Shown here: positions 1 through 9,236 of the stretch, piece by piece | Layout: every line of letters begins with the position of its first letter | Numbering within the stretch: the stretch's first letter is position 1 | Source of the DNA: Roseiarcus sp963822215 | GTDB lineage: Bacteria; Pseudomonadota; Alphaproteobacteria; Rhizobiales; Beijerinckiaceae | Length of the DNA stretch: 64,000 bases | Assembly (NCBI GenBank): GCA_963822215.1 | Contig: CAWGGX010000004.1 | Location: 558,001-622,000, forward strand | Direction of reading: 5' to 3' | Notes under the pieces: generated by a model | Seen by the model: only the letters and a program-made list of their open reading frames with translations | What the model was told of the DNA's origin: nothing | Databases searched by the model: none | Translations under genes and position numbers: made by a program

Positions 1-248
1 GCCTTGGTCGCGACAAACGCGTCGGCGCCGCGCCGCGCTTTCAGCGCCCTGGCGACCAGCCGCTCCGAGCGGCCGTCGCCATAGACGTCGGCTGTGTCGA
101 TGAAGGTCACGCCGGCGTCGAGCGCCGCGTTCAGCGCGGCGAGCGCCTCGCTCTCCTCGACCTCGCCCCAGCTGCCGCCGATCGCCCAGGCGCCGAACCC
201 GACCTCGCCGACGCTGCGGCCGGTGCGTCCGAAAATTCGCTGATGCAT
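1..248 (-). CDS. Aldo/keto reductase, N-terminal part (runs off the window)
   Basis: The reverse strand from the ATG at 248 encodes MHQRIFGRTGRSVGEVGFGA and continues with a segment containing DAGVTFIDTADVYGDGRSE, the NADPH and active-site region typical of aldo/keto reductases (Asp and Tyr of the DTADVYG stretch). About 82 residues are visible and the rest lies before position 1. Its start overlaps the TAA of the upstream Gfo/Idh gene as TAATG, so the two are translationally coupled. This makes it the last visible member of the sugar operon that starts near 6380. The substrate is unknown; a role as a sugar or aldose reductase or dehydrogenase is inferred from the operon. Confidence 0.85.
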   Translation of the reverse strand, partial: MHQRIFGRTGRSVGEVGFGAWAIGGSWGEVEESEALAALNAALDAGVTFIDTADVYGDGRSERLVARALKARRGADAFVATK

Positions 249-1420
249 TACGGTTTCACCCACTTTGCGTTGGCCTTGGAGGACTTCACCGCCGCCTCGA
301 TGAAGGCGAGGCCCTTGACGCCGTCCTCGATGGTTGGGAACTGGACGCCCTCGGGCGGTTTCTTGCCCGTCCGCGCGGCTTTGATGGCGGCGGCGATCTC
401 GGAATAGATGTTGGCGAAACCCTCGAGATAGCCCTCCGGGTGACCGGAAGGCACGCGGGTGACGCGCGCGGCGGCGTCGCCCGAGCCCGGGCCGCCGCGG
501 GTCAGGATCTGGGTCGGCTTCTCGTACGGCGACCAGAACAGCTGGTTCGGGTTCTCCTGCCGCCATAAGAGGCCGCCCTTCGTCCCGTAGACGCGCAGCA
601 TCAGCCCGTTCTCGTTGCCCGGCGCGACCTGGCTCGCCCAGAGCGCCCCGCGCGCGCCGTTGGCGAAGCGCATCAGGATCTGGACATTGTCGTCGAGCGT
701 CCGCCCCTCGCCGAACGAGGTCAGGTCCGCCGAAAGCTCCTCGAGGTCGAGCCCGGTTACGTAATCGGCCAGGTTATAGGCATGCGTGCCAATGTCGCCG
801 AGCGCCCCGCCGGCGCCCGAGCGTTTCGGATCGACGCGCCACTCGGCCTGCTTGTTGCCGCCCTTCTCGGTCGGCCCGGTCAGCCAGTCCTGGGCATATT
901 CGACCTGCACCAGCCGCAGGACGCCAAGATCGCCGCCCTGGATCATCTCGCGCATCCGGCGCACCAGCGGATAGCCGGTGTAATTGTGGGTGAGGGCGAA
1001 CAGGCGGTCCGACTTCGCGACCGCCGCCTGTATCCTCTTGGCTTCGGCGAGCGACACAGTCAGCGGCTTGTCGCAGATGACGTGGACGCCCGCCTCGAGG
1101 AAGGCGATCACCGGTCCGGCGTGCATGTGGTTCGGGGTGACGATCGAAACCGCCTCGATCCCGTCCGCGCGCTTGGCCTCGGCCTTGGCCATGCTCTCGT
1201 AGTCGTCGTAGATGCGGTCGGCGGCGAGGCCGAGCGCCTCGCCGGAGCGCTTTGCCTTCTCCGGCGTCGACGACAGCGCGCCGGCGACGAGTTCGTACTG
1301 GTCGTCGACGCGCGAGGCGATGCGGTGCACCGCGCCGATGAAGGCGCCCTCGCCACCGCCCACCATGCCGAGCCGGATGCGTCCGCCGGACTTTGCGTCG
1401 CTGCGTCCTTCGATGGCCAT
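248..1420 (-). CDS. Gfo/Idh/MocA family oxidoreductase
   Basis: A 390-aa protein with an N-terminal Rossmann fold: the glycine-rich loop GGGEGAFIG lies at residues 21-29 and the family motif DKP at 117-119, whose lysine contacts the nicotinamide and substrate. The C-terminal half is the alpha/beta substrate domain. Such enzymes oxidise or epimerise sugars and inositols with NAD(P). A GGGAGGGA ribosome-binding site sits just upstream of the ATG, within the 13-base gap after the isomerase gene. With the neighbouring TIM-barrel isomerase and sugar ABC transporter it probably forms a keto-sugar pathway. The exact substrate cannot be read from the sequence. Confidence 0.9.
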   Translation of the reverse strand: MAIEGRSDAKSGGRIRLGMVGGGEGAFIGAVHRIASRVDDQYELVAGALSSTPEKAKRSGEALGLAADRIYDDYESMAKAEAKRADGIEAVSIVTPNHMHAGPVIAFLEAGVHVICDKPLTVSLAEAKRIQAAVAKSDRLFALTHNYTGYPLVRRMREMIQGGDLGVLRLVQVEYAQDWLTGPTEKGGNKQAEWRVDPKRSGAGGALGDIGTHAYNLADYVTGLDLEELSADLTSFGEGRTLDDNVQILMRFANGARGALWASQVAPGNENGLMLRVYGTKGGLLWRQENPNQLFWSPYEKPTQILTRGGPGSGDAAARVTRVPSGHPEGYLEGFANIYSEIAAAIKAARTGKKPPEGVQFPTIEDGVKGLAFIEAAVKSSKANAKWVKP

Positions 1421-1433
1421 CCTGTCCCTCCCG

Positions 1434-2492
1434 TCACTTCAGCCCGAGCGCGCGCTTGATCTGATTCTTGTCGACCGCCCCGCCGGCAAAATCGTCGAAC
1501 GCCTTCTCGGTCACCCGGATCATGTGCTGCTTGATGAACTCGGCGCCTTCGCGCGCGCCGTCTTCCGGGTGCTTGAGGCAGCACTCCCATTCGAGCACCG
1601 CCCACGACGAGTAGCCGTATTGCGCCATCTTCGAGAAGATGGCGCCGAAGTCGACCTGCCCGTCGCCGAGCGAACGGAATCGCCCCGCGCGCTCGACCCA
1701 CGGCGCATAGCCCGAATAGACGCCCTGCCGGCCGGTCGGGTTGAACTCGGCGTCCTTGACGTGGAAGGCCTTGATCCGTTCGTGGTAGATGTCGATGTAG
1801 TCGAGATAGTCGAGCTGCTGCAGCACGAAGTGCGACGGATCGTAGAGGATGTTGCAGCGCTTGTGCCCCTTCAGGGCCGCGAGAAAGCGCTCGAAGGTGG
1901 CGCCGTCGAAAATGTCCTCGCCGGGATGGATCTCGTAGGCGACGTCGACGCCTGCGTCGTCGAAGGCGTCGAGGATCGGCTTCCACCGCTTCGCCAGTTC
2001 TTCGAACGCCGTCTCGATCAGCCCCGGGGCGCGCTGCGGCCAGGGATAGACGTAAGGCCAGGCGAGCGCGCCGGAGAACGTCGCATGCGCCTTAAGGCCC
2101 AGGCGCTTCGAGGCCTTTGCGGCCAGCAACATCTGCTCGACCGCCCATTTCTGCCGCTCGGCGGGACGCCCATGCAGCTCTTTCGGCGCGAAGGCGTCAA
2201 AGGCGTCGTCGTAAGCCGGGTTCACCGCGACAAGCTGGCCCTGCAGATGGGTAGATAGCTCGGTGATCGCGAGGCCGTGGCTCTCCGCGATTCCGGTCAG
2301 CTCCTCGCAATAATCCTTCGAGGAGGCGGCCTTGGCGAGATCGAAAAGGCGGTCATCCCAGGTTGGAATCTGCACGCCCTTGTAGCCGAGCCCGGCCGCC
2401 CATTCGCAAATCGAAGGAAACGAATTGAACGGCGCCGCGTCGCCGGCGAATTGCGCCAGAAAGATCGCCGGGCCCTTGACCATGCCAGCCAT
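1434..2492 (-). CDS. Sugar phosphate isomerase/epimerase (AP-endonuclease-2-like TIM barrel)
   Basis: A 352-aa xylose-isomerase-like TIM barrel. Likely metal ligands are visible in the expected order: the Glu in AYEIHPGED, the Asp/His in YDPSHFVLQQ, the His in AFHVKDAEF and a late Glu in VLEWECCLKH. Members include IolE/IolI, tagatose epimerases and many enzymes paired with Gfo/Idh dehydrogenases. The start is preceded by GGGAGAATGAATC, and another in-frame Met lies three codons later. It sits between the periplasmic binding protein and the dehydrogenase in one transcription unit. Substrate unknown. Confidence 0.88.
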   Translation of the reverse strand: MAGMVKGPAIFLAQFAGDAAPFNSFPSICEWAAGLGYKGVQIPTWDDRLFDLAKAASSKDYCEELTGIAESHGLAITELSTHLQGQLVAVNPAYDDAFDAFAPKELHGRPAERQKWAVEQMLLAAKASKRLGLKAHATFSGALAWPYVYPWPQRAPGLIETAFEELAKRWKPILDAFDDAGVDVAYEIHPGEDIFDGATFERFLAALKGHKRCNILYDPSHFVLQQLDYLDYIDIYHERIKAFHVKDAEFNPTGRQGVYSGYAPWVERAGRFRSLGDGQVDFGAIFSKMAQYGYSSWAVLEWECCLKHPEDGAREGAEFIKQHMIRVTEKAFDDFAGGAVDKNQIKRALGLK

Positions 2493-2799
2493 GATTCATT
2501 CTCCCATGCGCTCAAAGCTCTGAGCGCGTCTCGTTGCGTAGAATTGAACGGGGAGCGGGACAGCCGCGCTCCCCCCTTCCATCTCAAATCGCCGCGCCGA
2601 CCCTTCCCCAGCTTGCTGGGGAAGGTGGCGCGAAGCGCCGGATGGGGTGTGGCCCGCCGCTTCCGCCCAAGTCGGATCGCGCAACCCTCGTCGCGAATCT
2701 TCGTCGGACCCTACCTGCTTTCCGCACCCCATCCGGCGCTTCGCGCCACCTTCCCCGCTTCGCGGAGAAGGGAAAGCCGACGCGCTCCCTTACGTCGTC
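2493..2799. repeat. Intergenic gap holding a long inverted repeat
   Basis: No gene is visible. A 32-bp arm at 2618-2649 is repeated almost exactly in inverted orientation at 2725-2756, and the first arm is preceded by a perfect short hairpin at 2602-2625. The arms read like the CTTCCCC...GGCGCTTCGCGCC elements scattered between genes of many Hyphomicrobiales. The position between the binding-protein gene and the isomerase gene of one operon suggests an mRNA-stabilising or processing hairpin that keeps binding-protein expression high. That role is inferred. Confidence 0.7.
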
Positions 2800-3738
2800 C
2801 TAGAACGGCGAATTCGGGAAGTAGAAGTCCTTCGCGTTCTCCTTGTCGATCAGCGACGCTTTCAGGATGTAATCGCCGCGCACTGGGATCTTGTCCTCGA
2901 GCCCGAGCGCGGTCAGGTCCATCGCCACGGCGACCATGGTCGGCGAATAGAGCACGTCGACCGGCATCATCGGATCGCCGTCCATCACGCGCTTGATCAT
3001 GTCCTTGCTGCCGGCGCCGGCGACGACGAACTTGACGTCGGTGCGCTTGGCCTGGGCGATCGCCTCGAACACGCCGACCGCCATGTCGTCGTCCTGGACC
3101 CAGGCGGCGTCGATCTTCGGGTGCTTGGTCAGGAAGTCCTGCATCACCTTGAACGCGTCGTCGCGGCTCCAGTTGCCGAACTGGCTGTCGATGACGTTGA
3201 TCTTGGTTCCCTTGATCCCATCGTTGAAGGCGTCGACGCGCATCTTGTCGATCGGAATCGGCAGGCCGCGGATGACCACCACGTCGCCGCCGTTCGGCAG
3301 GGCCTGCCTGAAGTAATCCGCCGCCCGCGCGCCGATGCCGGGATTGTCGCCGCCGACATAGAGGTCGTAGATCGACCGGTCGTCGGCAATGCGATCGACC
3401 ACCGTGACGAACGTCCCCTTGCTCTTGACCTTGCGGATCGGGTCCGTCAGCACGTTCGGGTCGTGCGGCAGGACGACCAGCGCGTCGATGCCCTGAGTCT
3501 CGAGGTCTTCAAGGGCGTTCGCCTGGGCGGCGGGGTCGGGCGACTGCTTCACGATCACCTTGAGGCCGGGATATCTCTTCTCCAGCGCCTTGGCTTCCTC
3601 CATCGCGTGGTATGCGACGCCGCCGGTCCAGCCGTGATCGGCGGTCGGAACGGAGACCGCGATCGTCTTCGTCGTTTGGGCCTGAGCGGCGCCGGCCAGG
3701 AAGCCGAGGACCGCGAGGCCGACCAAAATCCGTTTCAT
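2800..3738 (-). CDS. Sugar ABC transporter periplasmic substrate-binding protein (RbsB-like)
   Basis: The protein begins MKRILVGLAVLGFLAGAAQA, a clear signal peptide with cleavage expected after AQA. The mature part is about 292 residues with the type-I periplasmic-binding fold of ribose/galactose-type receptors. The ATG at 3738 is chosen over an upstream in-frame start because AGAGGA lies just before it and the signal peptide starts there. It is followed by a long inverted repeat (2618-2756), often a sign of differential expression of the receptor. Together with the permease and ATPase upstream it forms a CUT2-type importer. The ligand is unknown. Confidence 0.93.
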   Translation of the reverse strand: MKRILVGLAVLGFLAGAAQAQTTKTIAVSVPTADHGWTGGVAYHAMEEAKALEKRYPGLKVIVKQSPDPAAQANALEDLETQGIDALVVLPHDPNVLTDPIRKVKSKGTFVTVVDRIADDRSIYDLYVGGDNPGIGARAADYFRQALPNGGDVVVIRGLPIPIDKMRVDAFNDGIKGTKINVIDSQFGNWSRDDAFKVMQDFLTKHPKIDAAWVQDDDMAVGVFEAIAQAKRTDVKFVVAGAGSKDMIKRVMDGDPMMPVDVLYSPTMVAVAMDLTALGLEDKIPVRGDYILKASLIDKENAKDFYFPNSPF

Positions 3739-3801
3739 AGTTTTTCCTCTCCCGCTTATTTGAGAGGTCATGGGGACAGTCCCCGGCCTCCCCGTCCTTC
3801 C

Positions 3802-4803
3802 TCATCGGCTGCGTGACAGTCCGCGTTGCGCCAGCATCGCGATGATGATGATCGCGCCCTGGACTGCGCCGATGAGGTATTCGCTAACGACGTTCGACAA
3901 CAGCATGATGTTGCCGATGACTTCGAGAATGAGCGCGCCGGCGATCGTCCCCCAGATATGGCCTACGCCCCCTTTGAGTTGGGTGCCCCCGACGACGACG
4001 GCGGTGATCGCCGTCAGCTCCCAGCCGAAACCGGTCGCGGCGCTCGCCGAACTCAGTCGCGGCACGTAGACGATGACGGCAATGGCGACGCAGAGGCCCT
4101 GCAGCACGTAGGTGATGGTGCGCACGCGCGCGACGTTGATGCCGGAATAGCGCGCCACATCCTCGTTCGAGCCGACCGCCCGTACATGCCGCCCGTAAGC
4201 GGTGCTGTAGAGAATGAAAGCGCCGACGATCGCGACGCCGACGATGACCAGCACTGGATAAGGCGCGCCGAACAGGTCGCCGAAATAGACCTGGCGGTAG
4301 GCGGCGCGGACGTCGGCGTTGCGGATGGTGATCGACCCGCCCTGCGCGAGCCAGGTGAGCAGCGAGCGGAAAATGCCCATCGTTCCGAGCGTCACGATGA
4401 ACGGCTCGATCTTGCCGAGCGTGGTGGTCACGCCATTGAACAGGCCGCAAAGCGCGCCGACGGCGAGCGACAGAGCCGTCGCCGCGAGAATCAGCAGCGT
4501 CGCGTTGTCGATCAGTCCGGAATTCAGGAACAGGATTTCGAGGCCCGCCACGAAGGCCGCCATCGCTCCGACCGACAGATCGAGTCCCCCGCCGGTGATG
4601 ACCAGCGTCTGACCGACCGCGATCGTGGCGATGAAGGTGCTGCGCGCCAGAACGTTTGTCAGATTGTCGAGGCTGAGGAAGCGCGAATTCGCAAACGCGC
4701 CCAGAACGCAGATCAGGCCGAGCGCCAGGAACGGCGCGACCGCGCTGAGGTTCATGCGGCGACGCGTCGTCGCAGCCGGCGCCTCGTGAACCGCCTCCGT
4801 CAT
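3802..4803 (-). CDS. Sugar ABC transporter permease (RbsC-like)
   Basis: A 333-aa polytopic membrane protein with about eight to ten hydrophobic segments and the conserved cytoplasmic stretch TAVVVGGTQLKGGVGHIWGT, the ATPase-contact region of RbsC-type permeases. A 22-residue Ala-rich cytoplasmic tail precedes the first membrane segment. Its start overlaps the stop of the ATPase gene (ATGA, 4800-4803), showing translational coupling. The usual CUT2 arrangement has one such permease working as a homodimer with the two-domain ATPase. Confidence 0.94.
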   Translation of the reverse strand: MTEAVHEAPAATTRRRMNLSAVAPFLALGLICVLGAFANSRFLSLDNLTNVLARSTFIATIAVGQTLVITGGGLDLSVGAMAAFVAGLEILFLNSGLIDNATLLILAATALSLAVGALCGLFNGVTTTLGKIEPFIVTLGTMGIFRSLLTWLAQGGSITIRNADVRAAYRQVYFGDLFGAPYPVLVIVGVAIVGAFILYSTAYGRHVRAVGSNEDVARYSGINVARVRTITYVLQGLCVAIAVIVYVPRLSSASAATGFGWELTAITAVVVGGTQLKGGVGHIWGTIAGALILEVIGNIMLLSNVVSEYLIGAVQGAIIIIAMLAQRGLSRSR

Positions 4804-6380
4804 ACCCGCGCGTCCTCCCCCACCTTCGCATCCACGCCCGTCGCCAGAACCACGATGGCATGCTCCGTCATTCTTTCGCCTGCTGCTTCACCGACAATCC
4901 GGCCATTTCGCATGACGATGACCCGGTGACAGATCCCGATCAGCTCGGCCATCTCGGACGAGATAACGATCACCGAGCGTCCCTCGGCCGCCATGGCGGC
5001 GATGAAACGGTAGATCTGCTGTTTGGCGCCGATGTCGATCCCGCGCGTAGGTTCGTCGATCACGATGACGCGCGGATTGAGCTGCATCATTTTGGCCAGC
5101 AAAAGTTTCTGCTGATTGCCGCCCGACATCTGGCCGGCAGCCAGGTTTTTGTCGCCGACGCGGATGTCGAAGCGCTGGATCGCCTCGTCGAGCGCCCTCC
5201 CCTCGCGAGCGCGGTCAACGACCGGGCCGCGCTGGAACTTGTCGAGCGCGGCGAGCGTCAGATTGGTCGAGAGCGTCTCCTCGAGCAGCAGTCCCTTGCT
5301 CTTGCGGTCCTCGGTCAGATAAACGGCGCCGGCGCGCATGCCGGCGCGCGCGTCCGGCCAGTGCTGCGGCCGCCCGTCGAGCCGGATCTCCCCGCCGCCC
5401 TTGCGCAAGCCGAACAGGGCTTCGAACAGCTCGGTGCGCCCCGCGCCGACCAGTCCGGAGAAGCCCAAAATCTCTCCCGGCCGAACGCTGAAGCTCGCGT
5501 CTTCGGCGAAGCCTTCCGCGCCGAAATGCGCGACTTCCAGCGCCGGCGCCCCGGTCGGAAGGGGCGGGCGCGGCGGATAGAGCGCGAGAAGGTCGCGCCC
5601 CACCATCAGGCGGGCCATGTCGACCGGCTCGAGTTCGGCGGCCGGCCGCGTCGTCACCTTCTTGCCGTCGCGCAGGACCGTGACGACGTCTGCGACGGCC
5701 TTCACCTCCTCGAGACGGTGGGAAATATAGAGGACCGCGACGCCCTTGGCCTTCAGCTCGCGGATGAGCCTCAGGAGCGCCGTCGTCTCGACCGGCGTCA
5801 GCGAGGCGGTCGGCTCGTCGAAGATCACGACGCGGTGGGGAACGGTGAGCGCCCGGGCGATCTGCGCCAATTGCCGCTGCGCGATCGACAGGCGCTCGAC
5901 CGGCTCGGTCACCGACGCCTCGACGCCGAAGACGCGCATCGCCTCGGTCGCGCGACGGTTCATCTCCCGGTCGTCGACCCTGAAGCCTCGCCGCGCCTCC
6001 CGGCCCAGAAACATATTCTCGGCAATCGTCAGGTCGGGCGCGAGCATGATTTCCTGGTGCACAAGCACGATTCCGCGCCGCTCGGCGTCGACCGGCCCCC
6101 TCAACTCGACCGGCGCGCCGTCGAGCTTCAGGACGCCGCGCGTTGGCGCCAGGTGGCCGCTGACGATCTTCATCAGCGTCGACTTGCCGGCGCCGTTCTC
6201 GCCGATGACCGCGTGGACTTCGCCGGCGCGGATCTCGATCGAAATGTCGCTCAGCACCTCGACCGGTCCGAATGACCGGGACAGACCCACGGCCTCAAGA
6301 ACGGTATGCGAGGGTCCCGCGGGATCGGTCGGTCGGTCGGACTTGGGCTGCGGCTGCGTTGGCTCGCTCGGCTCGGGCAT
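4800..6380 (-). CDS. Sugar ABC transporter ATP-binding protein (RbsA/MglA-like, two ATPase domains)
   Basis: A 526-aa protein with two fused nucleotide-binding domains. The first has Walker A GENGAGKST and Walker B VVIFDEPTASL. The second has the degenerate Walker A usual for the family (GLVGAGRTE), signature MSGGNQQK and Walker B VIVIDEPTRGID. This is the standard CUT2 monosaccharide arrangement. A strong GGAGGGG lies directly before the ATG. It is the first gene of the operon that runs to the left edge of the window, so the promoter should lie in 6381-6491. Confidence 0.94.
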   Translation of the reverse strand: MPEPSEPTQPQPKSDRPTDPAGPSHTVLEAVGLSRSFGPVEVLSDISIEIRAGEVHAVIGENGAGKSTLMKIVSGHLAPTRGVLKLDGAPVELRGPVDAERRGIVLVHQEIMLAPDLTIAENMFLGREARRGFRVDDREMNRRATEAMRVFGVEASVTEPVERLSIAQRQLAQIARALTVPHRVVIFDEPTASLTPVETTALLRLIRELKAKGVAVLYISHRLEEVKAVADVVTVLRDGKKVTTRPAAELEPVDMARLMVGRDLLALYPPRPPLPTGAPALEVAHFGAEGFAEDASFSVRPGEILGFSGLVGAGRTELFEALFGLRKGGGEIRLDGRPQHWPDARAGMRAGAVYLTEDRKSKGLLLEETLSTNLTLAALDKFQRGPVVDRAREGRALDEAIQRFDIRVGDKNLAAGQMSGGNQQKLLLAKMMQLNPRVIVIDEPTRGIDIGAKQQIYRFIAAMAAEGRSVIVISSEMAELIGICHRVIVMRNGRIVGEAAGERMTEHAIVVLATGVDAKVGEDARV

Positions 6381-6491
6381 CCCCTCCCCTCCGGCGACTT
6401 GCCGAGGCTGACATGCCAGCGATACCTAGCACCGCGGCGGCCGATCCGTAAAGCGCCGATGGGCCTGAGCCACACGGTTCGGCGTCCGGGG

Positions 6492-7055
6492 TCAGGGCCC
6501 GGGGAAGAGCGAGGTCTGCGTCTCCTTGGGATAGGTCAGCGTTCCGTTCGGCTGAGGCCTGGCGGCAGGCGTCATGCGCGCCGGCTCGATGTGGCCTTCG
6601 CCGAGAATGTGAAAGACCTCCTCCCCCGCCGCGATCAGATGGTCGGCAATGATGCGGCGATGGCATCGCCACCAGACCGCCTCGGCGCACATGACGGCTG
6701 ACCGCGCCGCATGCCCAGCCTCGCGCAGCCTTTCGAGGCCCGCGCGAAAGTCTTCGCCCATGGCGTAATCGGCGAAATTGTGAAAGCTCGCCAGCTCCCA
6801 GAAGGCGTTGGTCTTGGGCGAAACGTCGCGCTGGATCCCGCGCAAGCCCCCGAGCGAGGCCAGATGCTCATAGCCGATCTGGAATGGGGCGAGCGAGGCG
6901 GGAAGGACGTCACGATTGAACTGCGGGTTCGTCCGCGACCGCGGCACGGTTCTCACATCGACGACCAGCCTGACCTCCGCTTCCTGCAAAAGCGCCACAA
7001 ACGCCTTGGTCGAGCGCGTGGAATGGCCGATAGTGAAGAACGGGTTTGCCGCCAT
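6492..7055 (-). CDS. DUF488 domain-containing protein
   Basis: A 187-aa protein starting MAANPFFTIGHSTRSTKAFV. The FTIGHST motif, VVDVRTVPRSR and the later WWRCHRR are the hallmarks of DUF488. The conserved Cys/His/Arg residues hint at a catalytic or metal-binding role, but none is established. It stands alone, 111 bases from the divergently placed head of the sugar operon and on the same strand. No strong ribosome-binding site is seen. Confidence 0.85.
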   Translation of the reverse strand: MAANPFFTIGHSTRSTKAFVALLQEAEVRLVVDVRTVPRSRTNPQFNRDVLPASLAPFQIGYEHLASLGGLRGIQRDVSPKTNAFWELASFHNFADYAMGEDFRAGLERLREAGHAARSAVMCAEAVWWRCHRRIIADHLIAAGEEVFHILGEGHIEPARMTPAARPQPNGTLTYPKETQTSLFPGP

Positions 7056-7380
7056 AATCCCAAAATCGGCGCTTAGCCTCGACCGGGCAAGTGGTCGCTT
7101 CTAGAGCGTGATGGAATTGGGTTGCGCCCACGGACCCTCACCCTGCCGCTTCGCGGCTTCCCCCTCCCGGAGGGAGAGGGGTGTCTCCTTCCCCCTCGGG
7201 GGAAGAGCCTGCCCCCGGGCGAAGACCGGGCGAAGACCCGGGGGTGGCCGCGCAAGCGGCCGGATGAGGGTTTGCGGCGCTATTCGATTGGGAGTCATCG
7301 CGCTCTACTGGGCTCTCAACGCGATTCGAGTCAGTTTGTCGCCTCAACGCCTCAGCTTCGGTACTTGGAGCGCAAGTCAA
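7056..7380. repeat. Intergenic palindromic element
   Basis: This 325-base gap has no credible gene. It holds a compound intergenic repeat at about 7120-7300: CCCTCACCCTGCCGC at one end, GGATGAGGGTTTGCGGCGC near the other, and a hairpin with arms CCCCCGGG (7212-7219) and CCCGGGGG (7237-7244) between them. A similar CCCTCACCCTGCC...GAGGGGGTGCGGCGCCATTCGATCG element occurs at about 44830-44945, so this is a dispersed family. Function unknown. The ribosome-binding site of the next gene is at 7367-7370. Confidence 0.6.
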
Positions 7381-7800
7381 ATGCCTGTCGCCTTCAGCGA
7401 ACTCCTCGACGCGTTCGAGTCCATCAGCTCGGACCCGATGTTTAGAAACTCGGCGCGAGTGAGCCGGGAGACCGGGACAGTCCACTGGCATAGCGACTGG
7501 GACTCGGAACTCTTCGAGGAGCCGGAGGACATCGACGACGACGAAAAATATTTCGAGCTTCCCAATCCGCGCGACCTCGATCTCGGCAAGCCGCTGGTGA
7601 TGCGCTTCGCCGCCGAACAGCTGGATGAGCACTACGACGAGATCGCAGCCATCTTCTCCCGCAAAGGCGCCTTTCGCCGCTTCAAGGATTTCCTCCTCCG
7701 GGTCGGCGTCCTCGAAAGCTGGTACGCCTACGAGAGCGAGGCGAAGGAAAAGGCGCTGCGCGAATGGTGCGAAGAGAACGGGATCGAGGTCGAGGGATAG
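7381..7800 (+). CDS. UPF0158 family protein
   Basis: A 139-aa acidic protein beginning MPVAFSELLDAFESISSD and containing the ETGTVHW strand and the C-terminal FKDFLLRVGVLESWYAYE...ALREWCEENGIEV segment characteristic of UPF0158. The frame is open upstream to 7108, but that part is intergenic repeat, so the ATG at 7381 (GGAG at 7367-7370) is preferred. Function unknown in the family. No operon partners. Confidence 0.8.
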   Translation: MPVAFSELLDAFESISSDPMFRNSARVSRETGTVHWHSDWDSELFEEPEDIDDDEKYFELPNPRDLDLGKPLVMRFAAEQLDEHYDEIAAIFSRKGAFRRFKDFLLRVGVLESWYAYESEAKEKALREWCEENGIEVEG

Positions 7801-8248
7801 GCCTTGTCATTCCCGCGAACGCGGGAAGCCAGATCGTCCGCGCCAGACGACCATCGGCTCCGGAGGCCCGCGTACGCGGGCATGACAGCCAGGACGGGCG
7901 GCGCCCTGGGCGCGTGCTCGCCTCGGCCCGCCGCCGTCAAGCGCCTTCGGCGCTGCTCCGCTTCCACCCGGGTTCTTCGGACGCCCCTTCGCCTGACCGC
8001 GCCGGTCCGGTGCGGCGTGTTGCAGCCATGGTCTTTGCTGCCCAGGTCCGGGCGGACGGCCCCGGCCGATCAGCAAAAGCCATGGCGGACAAAGGCCTGA
8101 GCTGCGCGGAGCGGTCAAAGCTCGCCGAAGGCGACCCGCGAAGCGGGCTTGGCCTTGACGCCGAGCACGGGTCAGGCAACGAGGCGCTTACCCATTTTCA
8201 AATCGTCAGAGATCGGCCTATCGTGGTCGGGAGAAGGGGCGCGAGATT
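7801..8248. other. Intergenic region with a REP-like palindrome, no gene seen
   Basis: At 7804-7886 the sequence shows the familiar GTCATTCCCGCGAACGCGGG arm and its partner GCCCGCGTACGCGGGCATGAC, a REP-type inverted repeat common in this group. The remaining 350 bases have high-GC open frames on both strands but no start or ribosome-binding site or family that I recognise. Confidence 0.55.
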
Positions 8249-9169
8249 ATGGGCGTCAAGCTGGTCGTTGCGGTGACGGATGGCGACTGGTTCGACCATC
8301 TGCGCGCGATGCCGCATCTCGCCGAGGTCAACTTCTGGTCGCCTTCGGATCGGACTTTCCGCGCGCTCGAACCCGGCGAATTGTTTCTTTTCAAACTGCA
8401 CGCGCCCCGAAATTTCATCGCAGGCGGCGGCTTGTTTGCGCACTCGACAATCCTGCCATGCTCGCTCGCCTGGGAAGCGTTCGGCTAGGAAAACGGCGCG
8501 GCGACGATACGCGACATGCGCACCCGCATTGCACGCTACACCAAGCGATCGCCCAATGATCGCGATGATTTTCACATTGGCTGTCGAATTCTGACGCAAC
8601 CGTTTTTCCTGCCCGAGTTCGCGTGGATTCCGACAGATGACATCTGGTCGCGCCAAACGGTATCGTTCAAGACCTATGCGACTGACGAGGCCGACGGGAT
8701 GCGGCTCTGGGACAAGGTTCAAGACGCGCTCAATGCGCCTGTCTCCCCCGGATTTGCAGAGCCTTCCGCGCACTACGGTGAACCGACGCTGGTGCGTCCG
8801 CGTCTAGGCCAGGGCGCGTTTCGCATTCTTGTGACCGACAACTATGATCGCAGATGCGCGGTGACGCGGGAACGAACGTTGCCAGCGCTCGAAGCGGCTC
8901 ACATCAAGCCCTTTGCGGAGGGCGGCGAGCATGAGGCGTCAAATGGCGTACTGCTGAGACGCGACATTCACAGCCTGTTCGACGCCGGCTATGTGACGAT
9001 CACGCCGACGCTCAACTTCGAGGTGAGCCGCCGCATCAAGGAGGAGTTCGAGAACGGGAGGCAGTATTACGAGCTTCACGGTCTCCGAATTGCGGCGCCC
9101 GACGATCCAAGGAGCGTTCCGAATCGCATGGCGCTGACTTGGCATAACGAGAATCGCTACTTGGGTTGA
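8249..9169 (+). pseudogene. HNH endonuclease gene interrupted by an in-frame amber codon
   Basis: One reading frame runs from the ATG at 8249 to the TGA ending at 9169 (306 codons) and is broken only by TAG at 8486-8488, after ...CSLAWEAFG. The frame resumes as ENGAATIRDMRTRIARY, the usual continuation of this family. The C-terminal half has the HNH core: CAVTRERTLPALEAAHIKPF, then NGVLLRRDIHSLFDAGYV, with the catalytic His in EAAHI and the Asn/His in NGVLLRRDIH. Homologues are predicted restriction-type endonucleases of about 300 aa. The intact downstream frame suggests recent inactivation, a sequencing error, or a separately translated C-terminal piece from 8516. Confidence 0.85.
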
Positions 9170-9236
9170 ACGCCCGTCATGCCTCTGGGCGTGGTTAATT
9201 TTCTGGAAGTGGATAATTTAATTGCGTAAACCTAAG

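Noticed and set aside
3826..4929. Long forward-strand frames opposite the permease and ATPase genes, and similar frames opposite ureC, degP and nagA
   Set aside because: High-GC shadow frames rich in Arg and Asp with no domains. The opposite strand encodes well-defined proteins.
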